From Clytia hemisphaerica (lineage: Eukaryota > Cnidaria > Hydrozoa > Leptothecata > Clytiidae): a stretch of 64,000 nt of DNA. The stretch is from assembly GCA_902728285.1 (NCBI GenBank), contig CACVBU010001240.1, positions 186,001 through 250,000 of the forward strand, written 5' to 3'. The translations under genes were made by a program, and so were the position numbers. The notes under the pieces were generated by a model. It worked only from the letters and a program-made list of their open reading frames with translations. It was not told where the DNA came from and did no database searches. Shown in pieces: positions 37,958-48,472 of this stretch. Position 1 is the stretch's first letter, and every line of letters begins with the position of its first letter.

Positions 37958-38517
37958 GTGGAACCTCTAATTAGCGGGCACCATCGGAGGCCATCCCAGG
38001 GTGTCGAAAATACAAAATTGGGGTCTAAAGTACTGATCTGCAGACACTAGGCCATAGAAGAACTGGAATCAGAGCTCGAGTTAGTGACTGGCAAGAGGTT
38101 AAATCGAGGTGGTGGGTGCGGACTTGAAGTACCAGTGATTTATGATTTCTTTGGCCCACCTAAATTTGTTGAATGGGTCAAGGGAAAACTGGAAATTTGT
38201 AGAAATAATTTGAATAAGAAGACTAACAAGTGCTTGAAATAAAAATATCTAAAATTTTCTTTTCAATTTTGGACGTCTGTGACCCGTTGGATATTCAATG
38301 TCCGCTAATTGGAGAGCTAAAATAGGGGTTTTGGCCATTTCGTGCGATAAAATCTGTCCGCTAATCCGAGGGTCCGCTTAATTGAGTGTCCACCTTTTAG
38401 AAACTTTTTTATGAGGATTTGACTAGGAAACGGCTGGGGAAATAAAATAGTCCGCTAATCAGAGGTGTCCGCCCGGTTGTCCGCCTTTTAGAGTGTCCGT
38501 TAATTAGAGGTTTTACT
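37958..38517. mobile_element. pogo/Tigger-like MITE
   Basis: Left end GTGGAACCTCTAATTAGCGGG and right end CCGTTAATTAGAGGTTTTACTA are inverted relatives, with many TCCGCTAAT-type motifs inside. The AACCTCTAATTAACGGACAC terminus is typical of Tigger-type elements. A third terminus of this kind is at 52413. Confidence 0.6.
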
Positions 38518-38556
38518 ATAAGTACTTGAATCGTCATTATATGATATTCTTTTTGT

Positions 38557-40550
38557 TAAAGCAACGAACAAGATTCGGCAAAGATTCGTTGCTTGATATT
38601 GTCTGTGTAAGGTAACGAACAAGATTCGGCAAAGATTCACGAACTAAAATTGTCTGTGTAAGGAATTGGACAAGATTCGGCAAAGATTAAATGCCTAAAT
38701 TTGTCTGGGTAAAGCAACGAACAAGATTCGGAAAAGATTAAATGCCTAAAAGATTCCTTGCTTTAAGTTGTCTGTATGAGGTAACGAACAAGATTCGGCA
38801 AAGATTCGTTGCTTAAAGTTGTCTGTGTAAGGTAACGAACAAGATTCGGCAAAGATTCTTTGCTTAAAGTTGTCTGTGTAAGGTAACGAACAAGATTCGG
38901 CAAAGATTCGTTGCTCAAAATTGTCTATGTAAGGTAACGAACAAGATTCGGCAAAGATTCGTTGCTCAAAGTTGTCTCTGTAAGGTAACGAACAAGATTC
39001 GGCAAAGATTCGTTGCTCAAAGTTGTCTGTGTAAGGTAACAAACAAGATTCGGCAAAGATTCTTTGCTTAAACTTGTCTGTGTAAGGAATTGGACAACAT
39101 CAGGCAAAGATTCGTTGCTTAAAATAATCTGTGTAAGGTAACGAACAAGATTCGGCAAAGATTCTTTGCTTAAAGTTGTCTGTGTAAGGTAACGAACAAG
39201 ATTCGGCAAAGATTCGTTGCTCAAAGTTGTCTGTGTAAGGTAACGAACAAGATTCAGCAAAGATTCGTTGCTCAAAGTTGTCTATGTAAGGTAACGAACA
39301 AGATTCGGCAAAGACTCGTTGCTCAAAATTGTCTATGTAAGGTAACGAACAAGATTCGGCAAAGATTCGTTGCTCAAAGTTGTCTGTGTAAGGTAACAAA
39401 CAAGATTCGGCAAAGATTCTTTGCTTAAACTTGTCTGTGTAAGGAATTGGACAACATTAGGCAAAGATTCGTTGCTTAAAATAATCTGTGTAAGGTAACG
39501 AACAAGATTCGGCAAAGATTCGTTGCTTAAAGTTGTCTGTGTAAGGTAACGAACAAGATTCGGCAAAGATTCTTTGCTTAAAGTTGTCTGTGTAAGGTAA
39601 CGAACAAGATTCGGCAAAGATTCTTTGCTTAAAGTTGTCTGTGTAAGGTAACGAACAAGATTCGGCAAAGATTCTTTGCTTAAAGTTGTCTGTGTAAGGT
39701 AACGAACAAGATTCGGCAAAGATTCTTTGCTTAAAGTTGTCTGTGTAAGGTAACGAACAAGATTCGGCAAAGATTCGTTGCTCAAAATTGTCTATGTAAG
39801 GTAACGAACAAGATTCGGCAAAGATTCTTTGCTTAAAGTTGTCTGTGTAAGGTAACGAACAAGATTCGGCAAAGATTCGTTGCTCAAAATTGTCTATGTA
39901 AGGTAACGAACAAGATTCGGCAAAGATTCGTTGCTCAAAGTTGTCTCTGTAAGGTAACGAACAAGATTCGGCAAAGATTCGTTGCTCAAAGTTGTCTGTG
40001 TAAGGTAACAAACAAGATTCGGCAAAGATTATTTGCTTAAAATAATCTATGTAAGGTAACGAACAAGATTCGGCAAAGACTCGTTGCTCAAAATTGTCTA
40101 TGTAAGGTAACGAACAAGATTCGGCAAAGATTCGTTGCTCAAAGTTGTCTGTGTAAGGTAACGAACAAGATTCGGCAAAGATTCGTTGCTCAAAGTTGTC
40201 TGTGTAAGGTAACAAACAAGATTCGACAAAGATTCTTTGCTTAAAGTTGTCTGTGTAAGGAATTGGACAAGATTAGGCAAAGATTCGTTGCTTAAAATAA
40301 TCTGTGTAAGGTAACGAACAAGATCCGGCAAAGATTCGTTGCTTAAAGTTGTCTGTGTAAGGTAACGAACAAGATTCTGCAAAGATTCGTTGCTTAAAGT
40401 TGTCTGTGTAAGGTAACGAACAAGATTCTGCAATTCGTTGCTTAATGTTGTCTGTGTAAGGTAACGGACAAGATTCGGCAAAGATTCGTTGCTTAAAGTT
40501 GTCTGTGTAAGGTAACGAACAAGATTCTGCAAAAATTCCTTTCTTAAAGT
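38557..40550. repeat. Satellite array A, 51-bp monomer, about 39 copies
   Basis: Tandem 51-bp monomers of the type aggtaacgaacaagattcgg / caaagattcgttgcttaaag / ttgtctgtgta. Because 51 is a multiple of three, long open frames appear on the minus strand in two frames (17-residue repeats RYLTQTTLSNESLPNLV and SLPYTDNFEQRIFAESC). They are explained by the repeat and are not called as genes. A minor monomer with AATTGGACAA recurs at intervals (38660, 39080, 39440, 40260), hinting at a longer-order period. Confidence 0.9.
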
Positions 40551-42190
40551 TGTCTAGGAAAGTTAAAAGACAAGATTCGGCAAGGTTTGATTACCTAATC
40601 TTGGTCTAATAAAGTAAAAGACAACAATCAGCAAGATTCCGATTGCCGAATCTTGGTCTGGAAAGTTAAAAGTCAACAATCGGCAAGGTTTAATTGCCTA
40701 ATCTTGGACTAATAAAGTAAAAGACAACAATCAGCAAGATTCCGATTGCCGAATTTTGGTCTGGAAAGTTAAAAGTCAACAATCGGCAAGGTTTCGATTG
40801 CCTAATCTTGGTCTAAGAAAGTAAAAGACAACAATCAGCAAGATTCCGACTGCCGAATCTTGGTGTGGAAAGTTAAAAGTTAACAATCGGCAAGGTTTCG
40901 ATTGCCTAATCTTGGTCTAATAAAGTAAAAGACAACAATCAGCAAAATTCAATTGCCGAATCTTGGTCTGGAGAGGTAAAATACAACATTCGGCAAGGTT
41001 TAATTGCCTAATCTTGGACTAATAAAGTAAAAGACAACAATCAGCAAGATTCCGATTGCCGAATTTTGGTCTGGAAAGTTAAAAGTCAACAATCGGCAAG
41101 GTTTCGATTGCCTAATCTTGGTCTAATAAAGTAAAAGACAACAATCAGCAAGATTCCGACTGCCGAATCTTGGTCTGGAAAGTTAAAAGTCAACAATCGG
41201 CAAGGTTTCGATTGCCGAATCTTGGTCTAATAAAGTAAAAGACAACAATCAGCAAGATTCCGATTGCCGAATTTTGGTCTGGAAAGTTAAAAGTCAACAA
41301 TCGGCAAGGTTTCGATTGCCTAATCTTGGTCTAATAAAGTAAAAGACAACAATCAGCAAGATTCCGATTGCCGAATCTTGGTGTGGAAAGTTCGGAAAGT
41401 TAAAAGTCAACAATCGGCAAGGTTTCGATTGCCTAATCTTGGTCTAATAAAGTAAAAGACAACAATCAGCAAGATTCCGACTGCCGAATCTTAGTGTGGA
41501 AAGTTAAAAGTTAACAATCGGCAAGGTTTCGATTGCCGAATCTTGGTCTAATAAAGTAAAAGACAACAATCAGCAAGATTCCGATTGCCGAATTTTGGTC
41601 TGGAAAAGTTAAAAGTCAACAATCGGCAAGGTTTCGATTGCCTAATCTTGGTCTAATAAAGTAAAAGACAACAATCAGCAAGATTCCGACTGCCGAATCT
41701 TGGTGTGGAAAGTTAAAAGTCAACAATCGGCAAGGTTTCGATTGCCTAATCTTGGTCTAATAAAGTAATAGACAACAATCAGCAAGATTCCGATTGCCGA
41801 ATCTTGGTCTGGAAAGTTAAAAGTTAACAATCGGCAAGGTTTCGATTGCCGAATCTTGGTCTAATAAAGTAAAAGACAACAATCAGCAAAATTCCGATTG
41901 CCGAATCTTGGTGTGGAAAGTTAAAATTCAACAATCGGCAAGGTTTTGTTTGCCTAATCTTGGTCTAATAAAGTAAAAGGGCGTAAAAGACAACAATCAG
42001 CAAGATTCAAATTGCCGACGAATCTTGGTCTGGAAAGTTAAAAGAGAACATTCGGCAAGGTTTAATTGCCTAATATTAGTCTGGAGAGGTAAAAAGGCAA
42101 TTTTCGGCAAGGTTTCATTCGTTGCTTTAAAAAAATCGGGCCTAAAGTTATCTGTGTGAGATAACGGACAAGATTCGGCAAGATATTTGT
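40551..42190. repeat. Satellite array B, 104-bp dimer, about 15 copies
   Basis: Adjacent array whose 104-bp unit is two diverged 52-bp halves. One half has AAAGACAACAATCAGCAAGA, the other AAAAGTCAACAATCGGCAAG. Both halves resemble the 51-bp monomer of array A (core ACAAGATTCGGCAA), so A and B share an ancestor. The 104-bp unit does not keep frame, and no long open frames appear. Confidence 0.9.
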
Positions 42191-42226
42191 TGCCTAATCT
42201 TGGCTATTATCAGTTGATGCCCGTTT

Positions 42227-42308
42227 GATAGATTTGAGCATGCGCAACTGTTTTAGATAGATTTGAGCATGCGCAACTGTTTTAGATAGATTTGGGCATG
42301 CGTAACTA
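42227..42308 (+). repeat. 29-bp tandem repeat, three copies
   Basis: Three copies of gatagatttgagcatgcgca / actgtttta directly after the satellite block. Further AAGATTAGGCAAG monomer relics occur at 42500-42560. Confidence 0.85.
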
Positions 42309-42680
42309 GTGTTTTTTTTTTACAACAAGGACTAAATAGGCTTTGAAATCTTTTCTTCTTGAACACGTTCCTTATATTAAATTGGGTTTTTTCAGTTGTA
42401 CATCGATTTTATCTGGAACATTTCTTCGATAATCTCGTTTACGATTTTTAAAAAACCCGACTCGTGCACCGCTTGCGATGCCTGAGACAACATTAGGCAG
42501 GAGCGCCCAAGATTAGGCAAGCAGACAACATTAGGCAAGCGGACAAGATTAGGCGGAACACTTAGACCCAGATTCAGCATGAAATAGTAATTCAACTATT
42601 CTATCTACCACGAATCTTTCATAATATATTTTTAATGGTGAAAAAAAAATTGTTTTTGTAAAATACGTCACTAGAATAAA

Positions 42681-43211
42681 TAGCCTGGATATCCAAGCTC
42701 AAAATTTAAGAAAAAACAAAATTTACCTCAACATACAAAGTTCTTAAATTATAGAGCTTGGTCTCCCTAGAGAATGAAAGTGAAAACCCATGTTTCCTAG
42801 CCAACCCAGGGCAGCAAAACAGAAATTAATAAAAAGCAGTCTTACAAGATCTAAAACTATTTAAAACATCCAAAGATTACACCAAAGTCCATAAAAAAGT
42901 TTGCATGCATTATCATGACCAACCATGTTTTCTTGGAAAATGAACTTGCCTCTGTTTTCTTCTTTTTCATGTTTTCATGTAACAGAAAGCCCTATCTTCA
43001 CTAGCAACTGGAGGACTATCCTATTTTTGCTTTAGAATTGCTCAACACCGTGTAGATTGGCCCTTACGGTTTTAGCGAAGTGAGCGCAAGCAAGCGGACT
43101 GCATTCTCTTAAGAGAATGCAAATCGCTCTAGGGAGACCAGGCTGTAAATCAGAACATAAAATATCTAAAACTAGACTGTGAAATAATTTACAGCCTGGA
43201 TATCCAGGCTA
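42681..43211. mobile_element. MITE, family 2, copy 2 (9-bp TSD)
   Basis: A 531-bp element starting TAGCCTGGATATCC and ending GGATATCCAGGCTA, with a perfect 9-bp duplication TAGAATAAA at 42672-42680 and 43212-43220. It contains a perfect 20-bp palindrome GCATTCTCTTAAGAGAATGC at about 43102. It lies about 30 bp before the acceptor of a SAP-gene exon. Confidence 0.85.
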
Positions 43212-43243
43212 TAGAATAAATAGCTTTACTTTCTATTTTTTAG

Positions 43244-44120
43244 CTGATATAACACCCGTGCAGAAACCTGGCAAGAGCTGGAAAAAAACCAACGCCCCTG
43301 ATCATGATTGGGATCAGAGTAAAACTAACGCGGTCACACCCATGATACATCTACTTTTGGAAACCAAAGAGGTACTTAACTTGAGACTCGTTCAATTTGC
43401 ATTTCATATAATTTTTACTCTATTTCCTTTTCGAATTTTGTCTGGGAATCAATTAAATGCATTGTATGGGTGCCTTTAGACGATCTCAAGGAATTCATTG
43501 CAGAGAAGAAATCAAAACAAGAGAAATTGATCAATGAAGGGTTGGAATTGGAGAGAGTCCGTAGACATCCACTGTATAAAGTTAAGAAAGTACAGCTAGT
43601 CGAAAAATGTAAAGCGGAAAAGATCAAACATCAATTCAAAAAGAAGCACGAGTTGGTGAAAGCATTGATGAAGGAGGAAGCGCCCCCATATCAGCCAATT
43701 AAACTCGGAGGTCTGCCGTCGACTTTGTATCAAATTACAACTAAAGTACCAGTGTCCGATTTGAGGTTCATCCTTCATCAGAATGGTCTATCAACAATCG
43801 GTACCAAAGATGAACTCGCACTCCGCTGCTACCTCAAGAAGAACAATAAAGATGACTTTATATCCAAGCATGAGGTTTCAAGCGTAATGAAGGTGATCAA
43901 AATCGCGAAAGAAGTTATTTCGGAACAAAAACGAATGTCAATCCTTGGTTTCCAAGATGAAATTACTAAAAGAAAAAACTCATCGGAAGTCACTCGTTCG
44001 AAAATCCAAAGACCCGAAGATACCAATTTCGAGACCTTGGCTGATATATTTTCACCACTGGAAACTTTTATAAAATCGTTTACGGATCCTAAAACAAGAG
44101 ACATAAATAAAATTTCTTAA
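43244..44120 (+). CDS. Protein with two SAP-like motifs
   Basis: Exons 43244-43371 (PGKSWKKTNAPDHDWDQ) and about 43480-44120 (TAA). The large exon encodes a basic coiled region and two SAP-like helix-turn-helix motifs: KKVQLVEKCKAEKIKHQF with the following helix, and VPVSDLRFILHQNGLSTIGT with DELALR. SAP domains bind AT-rich or scaffold DNA, so a nuclear DNA-binding role is likely. The join between the two exons is off by one base under the visible splice sites, so there is either a sequence error or an unrecognised site. A start exon was not found. The candidate at 35356-35400 fits in phase and would put the whole satellite block inside an intron. Confidence 0.55.
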
Positions 44121-44386
44121 TTCCTTTGATTTATTTGTGAAATTTGCCTTATTCTGGTCAAAATCAGTCTAAAATAGGGTCGTTTTAAGCAATTTAGGGT
44201 GTTAAAATTAAAAAATTTTCCAGTCGGTGCAAACCATGGTTGTGCCTCTTTAGTCACTATATTTTTGGCCCCTCCACTTTGCAAATCAAGGCCCTGACCG
44301 ACGTTATCTGGTACCACCAGATTACATTTTTCTATAAACATACAAAAATCCGAGAACAGGCTCAGATATGCATTAAAATATGATTA

Positions 44387-44680
44387 CTCTTAGGTGCCAA
44401 ATAAACGCCCCCCGCTTATGTCAATTTTTCGAAAATCTTCCAACCTCCCGGACCTTATGAGGACTCTCTCCCCCCCCGTTTATTAATTTCTAAGAATATT
44501 TTCAAATGTCAGAGAAAGCCTCTTTCATTTTGCTCTAATCTAAATACTAGTATCCTGATTTAAGCCTATATTTACCTTATTTTTTGGGCTTTCAGAAGTA
44601 CAATATTCAAGTTTTACAATACAAAACCCCACCCGTTATTCGAAAACCCCCCCCCCCCGTTTATTTAGCACCTCCTGAGA
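44387..44680. mobile_element. Tc1/mariner-like MITE, diverged copy 3
   Basis: Begins TA then CTCTTAGGTGCCAAATAAACG and ends CCGTTTATTTAGCACCTCCTGAG. C runs and the general plan match the copies at 24754 and 36005, but the ends have diverged. Confidence 0.6.
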
Positions 44681-44694
44681 ACAACGATGTGTAA

Positions 44695-45200
44695 AGCTCG
44701 ACTGAAAAGTATGTTAAAGTAAAGTTAGATAGGAAATCTAAGTCACGTGACATTAATAGAATTTCAGCGCTTGATCCATCAGAAACTTTGCGGAATTTTG
44801 GAAACAATAGCAGGAATATTTTTCCTTTTTTTGCTTAGAGGAAGAAGAGAATTAAGTCTCCGTCAAATTTTTTGATTTCGCGGATAGGCTCAACCGCGAA
44901 ATTTCATCTCCGAAATCTCTGCGAAATGTAATCACAATAATATAATAAAGCACTGACATCTAGACGACCCGACTGTCGGGTGCACCGGGTGCCCGAAGGG
45001 CTAGATCTGAAAAGTGTGTCGAAGTTAGATAGGAAATCCTATCTAAGTCACGTGACATTATAATAGAATTTGAGCCCTTGACCAATCAGAAGCTTTGTCG
45101 ATTTTCGGAAACAATGGCAAAATTATTTTTTCCGATATTAAATTTTTTTTGCTTGGAAGAGCTTAAAGCACTCCATTTAGCCCTTCGGGCTTTACAGACC
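44695..45200. repeat. Direct duplication with palindromes
   Basis: A 140-bp sequence with TCACGTGACATTA, AATAGAATTT and GAAACAATAGCA occurs at about 44695-44830 and again at about 45005-45140. The second copy holds a perfect 22-bp palindrome TTAGATAGGAAATCCTATCTAA. The second copy is bracketed by CCCGAAGGGCT (about 44992) and AGCCCTTCGGG (about 45179), so it looks like a roughly 200-bp foldback MITE. Confidence 0.6.
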
Positions 45201-45769
45201 TGTGGGTCGTAAATCTAGCACTTCAGGCTTTACAGAAATATGTGCCTAAGATTAGCCTCCAAAGTTGCATTGTAGGTAATATTGTCGTTCTAAAGTACTC
45301 TGTGATTCTTCTCAAAACTACCAGGGGGCTCATATGCCAAAATAATAATATTGAAAATGTAACCAAAATGACGACGATACGCCCCCGGGAATTTTAATCC
45401 TTTTTCCAAGCAAAGAAATATTCAGCTTAGGACTCAGAGTAAGACTGAAAATTATCAAAGATATGCAATAACAATTGTGGTAAGGGATGGAGACAAAATT
45501 AAAACAAAACAAACAATTTCATGAAATATATTTATCAAAAATCATAAAGGTGGGTTCAAAGCTCACCAACGACCAAGTCACATCGTGTCACATCTCAGTT
45601 TGTAAGCCTAATAATATTTCAATAAGCAGCATCCTGAAAATGAAACAAAGGAAAATCAATCCAAGAAAATTCAGCTTGACAGATCTCTTCCTGTGAACAG
45701 TTATGAACGCTGAGAAAGACTCAAGTGATAAGAATTCTACAAAGAGGAGGGTAACCAATAAGGAGGGTT

Positions 45770-46572
45770 ACCAGAGATGAGACATGGGTGGTTGGTTGGT
45801 TTCTAGTAATATTTCTGGAAGGAAGTTTTCCCATTGAAATATTGTCAATTTTTAAAGGACGATTTTGATATGAACTGGACAGCATCGGTTTTTCCTTTTT
45901 CCACCTCAAAGATTTAATGGAAAGGAAGTAGGAGTACTGAGCGAGAAAAACAACAGAACACAAAATGCAAAGAAACTGAGACTATATATTTTATAAAGCA
46001 TTGCTTACCTTCTTGTATCGACAAAATACTTTCTAGACCAAAGGGCACCATTACAATCATTTCCTCCTTTTCCAACAGTCTTGATTCGTTGATGTGGCTT
46101 GAATTTCTTCTTTTACTTCTTTTTTCCTTGCTTGAGTAGCCAACCAAATATCGAAAAAATCTATATCGAGCTGCAGAGAACCACCTAAAACTTATGTGAA
46201 CAAATAACAAAAATTTGAACGCATAAAACTGAGGGTACGAAGCCTTTCTCTTTCTCGTTATTGAGAGATATTTTGAATGAAATATTGCAGCAGAAATGCT
46301 CTTGGTTTATAAAGGTGAAGAACATATCCATAGATTGAATGATAAACCATAACTTCGATTAAATACAAAGGCATCTTTCAAACAAAGAAACTTTGAGTGA
46401 CCTGCTAAGAAAAGTCTCCCACCCCTTCGCTTTTTTGAAAAAATGAAGTGGACTTCGAGAAATTTCCATACAAAATATTTCCAAGACCGTCCAGATTGCT
46501 CACACATACCAAATTAAAATCGAATAAAAACATTCGAAAAAGAATCACGCGCGTGTGGTCGATGATAAACAT
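45770..46572 (-). CDS. Tentative small minus-strand gene
   Basis: Start exon 46510-46572 (ATG, 21 codons, donor gtatgt) lies about 60 bp downstream of a good TATA box on the same strand. A second exon from the acceptor at 46170 joins in phase and encodes DIDFFDIWLATQARKKEVKE, ending at TGA near 46050. In another frame the same exon stays open to a donor near 46015. A further exon-like segment with KSLRWKKEKPMLSSS lies at about 45780-45925. Frames of the later parts do not join cleanly. No domain is recognised. Confidence 0.3.
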
Positions 46573-46629
46573 TCGAATCTTAAAAAGCTAGTTTACACGG
46601 CGAAGAAAGAGAAAAATTGAAACAAGGCT

Positions 46630-46639
46630 CTATTTATAC
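46630..46639 (-). promoter_or_regulatory. TATA box, minus strand
   Basis: GTATAAATAG on the minus strand, preceded by CGCGCGCGA. It is about 60 bp before the minus-strand ATG at 46572 and about 85 bp from the divergent plus-strand ATG at 46724, so the 150-bp gap is a likely divergent promoter. Confidence 0.5.
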
Positions 46640-46723
46640 TCGCGCGCGGAGAAAAACAAAATTTTTCGAAAAATCACGTCCTTAGACAACTCGAGTCCCA
46701 GACGTGAGTGACTCACTATTATA

Positions 46724-47945
46724 ATGGCCAATCACCAGAATAAAGAACCAGGTAAGGATTTACTTACATTTTCATGAGTCTGTATAATCAAATGATTTTG
46801 AAATTTTGTCCAGTTTGCGGTTTAATGTTTAAAAAACAATGGATTTTTCACAATTTATGCATGCAGGCCTCTCAGGTCATTTTAAAGATTCTGAAAAGTT
46901 ATAATCCCTTTTATCTCTTGAAGTTTTAAGTTGACCAAAATAGGGTAAGTTCAGTTTAAAGAAAACAACAATTTTTCTATTACATTTTCAGATCTTCTAT
47001 CTTATGTCCATGATGTATCTCCTAAGAAAAAAGCCAGAAAGACAGATGTTGAATTGTCAAATTTACGGCACAAACAAAAGAAACAACCCACGAAGGGGTC
47101 TCATTCAATCTGGGATTGCATGAAAACTCGAAAGAAGCTAAAGAAACCAAATCACCTGTCAAGTTAAAGAATTATCAATTAAAAGCCAATTACAGAGACA
47201 ATAGTAAAAGAGATATTCAATTGGGCAACAAGAGCGCTGTTTTACCAGTGAAAAATGCAGACTTCGACTTTAAAGAAGAAGCTGAAGTGATCCCTCCATC
47301 ATTTGAGATCCAAAAAATTGTGGAAGACGGTTATGAAAATCAATTAGTTTCGGTCACATGCTATGTATGCAATACCAATTGCTATGTAACAGAATTTACT
47401 GGTGGCTCAAAGAGAAAAGATGTGTACTTGAATGATGATACCGGAGCAATAACCTTTATCCCTTTGGGTACCTGCTTTCTTCGATATTGCAAATGGTGTG
47501 TACGAGATTAACAATCTAGCTGTATACCATTACAAATGTTTTGAGTTTTAGTGATCATTCCAAGTTGAAATTGTCAATGAAACCAATACAATATGAAAAG
47601 CCAAACTTTCTGCTATATGAAGTTTTATCGTTTTCAATCGACTCGTGTTTCAAAACTGCTGGAAGTGCGAAGTGTAACAGATGTGAGAAGCCTGTTACTC
47701 TACAAGATGATGCCAAATATTTCAAATGCTCTTGTGGTAATAATGTTCGATTTGGATCGTCCATCTCGTCACAAAGCTTCAAATTATCGTTTAGATCAAG
47801 AGAAATTACAGTCTTTCAATGTCAGCTGGAAAATTATGTTGTCAAAAATAAAATTACAAGAGCATCAATTGAGGATGCTCTCATGAGTGATGAAAACTCT
47901 GAAGTTGTTGTCAGTCGTAACAATGTAGCTGTCTGCTTCATTTAG
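46724..47945 (+). pseudogene. OB-fold / zinc-ribbon (RPA-like) gene with frameshifts
   Basis: Start exon 46724-46751 (MANHQNKEP) joins 46992 onward in phase. A basic region leads into an OB-fold of the replication-protein-A type: VTCYV strand, KRKDVYLNDDTGAITFI, then in a shifted frame LWVPAFFDIANGVYEINNL. A zinc ribbon follows (CNRCEKP, later FKCSCG). RPA-like proteins bind single-stranded DNA in the nucleus. Three one-base shifts are needed: about 47055-47115, about 47460 (CCC where CC restores LW) and about 47540. All lie at short homopolymers, so sequence error is as likely as decay. Stop at 47943-47945. Confidence 0.6.
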
Positions 47946-48472
47946 TAAAATTTATCATTGAAGTGTTTTTCTTTTGTTCCATATTATTCAACCTGCGAAC
48001 ATGCTAGCTTATCTTTTCAGTTGTTTCAAAACAAATAAATTGATCTATGTTAGTATCTTACTAAATAGTCAATATTGATTTTTTGAGTTCTTTATGTTTT
48101 TACCTAAACGTCTAATTCTAGGAAAGCGAAAACACCATTTATTTTGGGCTAGTCCTCCTTATTAGTTAAAGTTAAAAACTGCCAAGTTAAGTCAATTTAT
48201 CAAAAAAATAATGATAAGTCAACATTAGGGCTGTAGGCAATCCTGTAAATACTTGTTTATAGTTTATATGTAAAAAGCTCCCGTTAGTTCTCCATAGTTA
48301 GTTCTACCATCGCAATATCGTTATACAGTAATTCTGTTTTAATTCTGTCAAGATATGGAGAGATGCATGCACAGAATTGCTACTTGAAATTTTGAAAATT
48401 TTTGTTTGGGTCTAGTTACTTACTTCCCCAAAACAAATTTCGAACTAGGATTCCTCCATTCACATTTTTTTC
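47946..48472. other. No gene recognised
   Basis: AT-rich sequence between the OB-fold gene and the foldback repeat. It presumably includes the 3' untranslated region of the former. Nothing else seen. Confidence 0.4.

Noticed and set aside
38746..40532. Long minus-strand frames of 17-residue repeats as protein genes
   Set aside because: They are a by-product of a 51-bp satellite whose period is divisible by three, with two overlapping frames open and no splice or start context.
38557..42190. CRISPR array
   Set aside because: Units are contiguous, with no unique spacers, and the window is eukaryotic.
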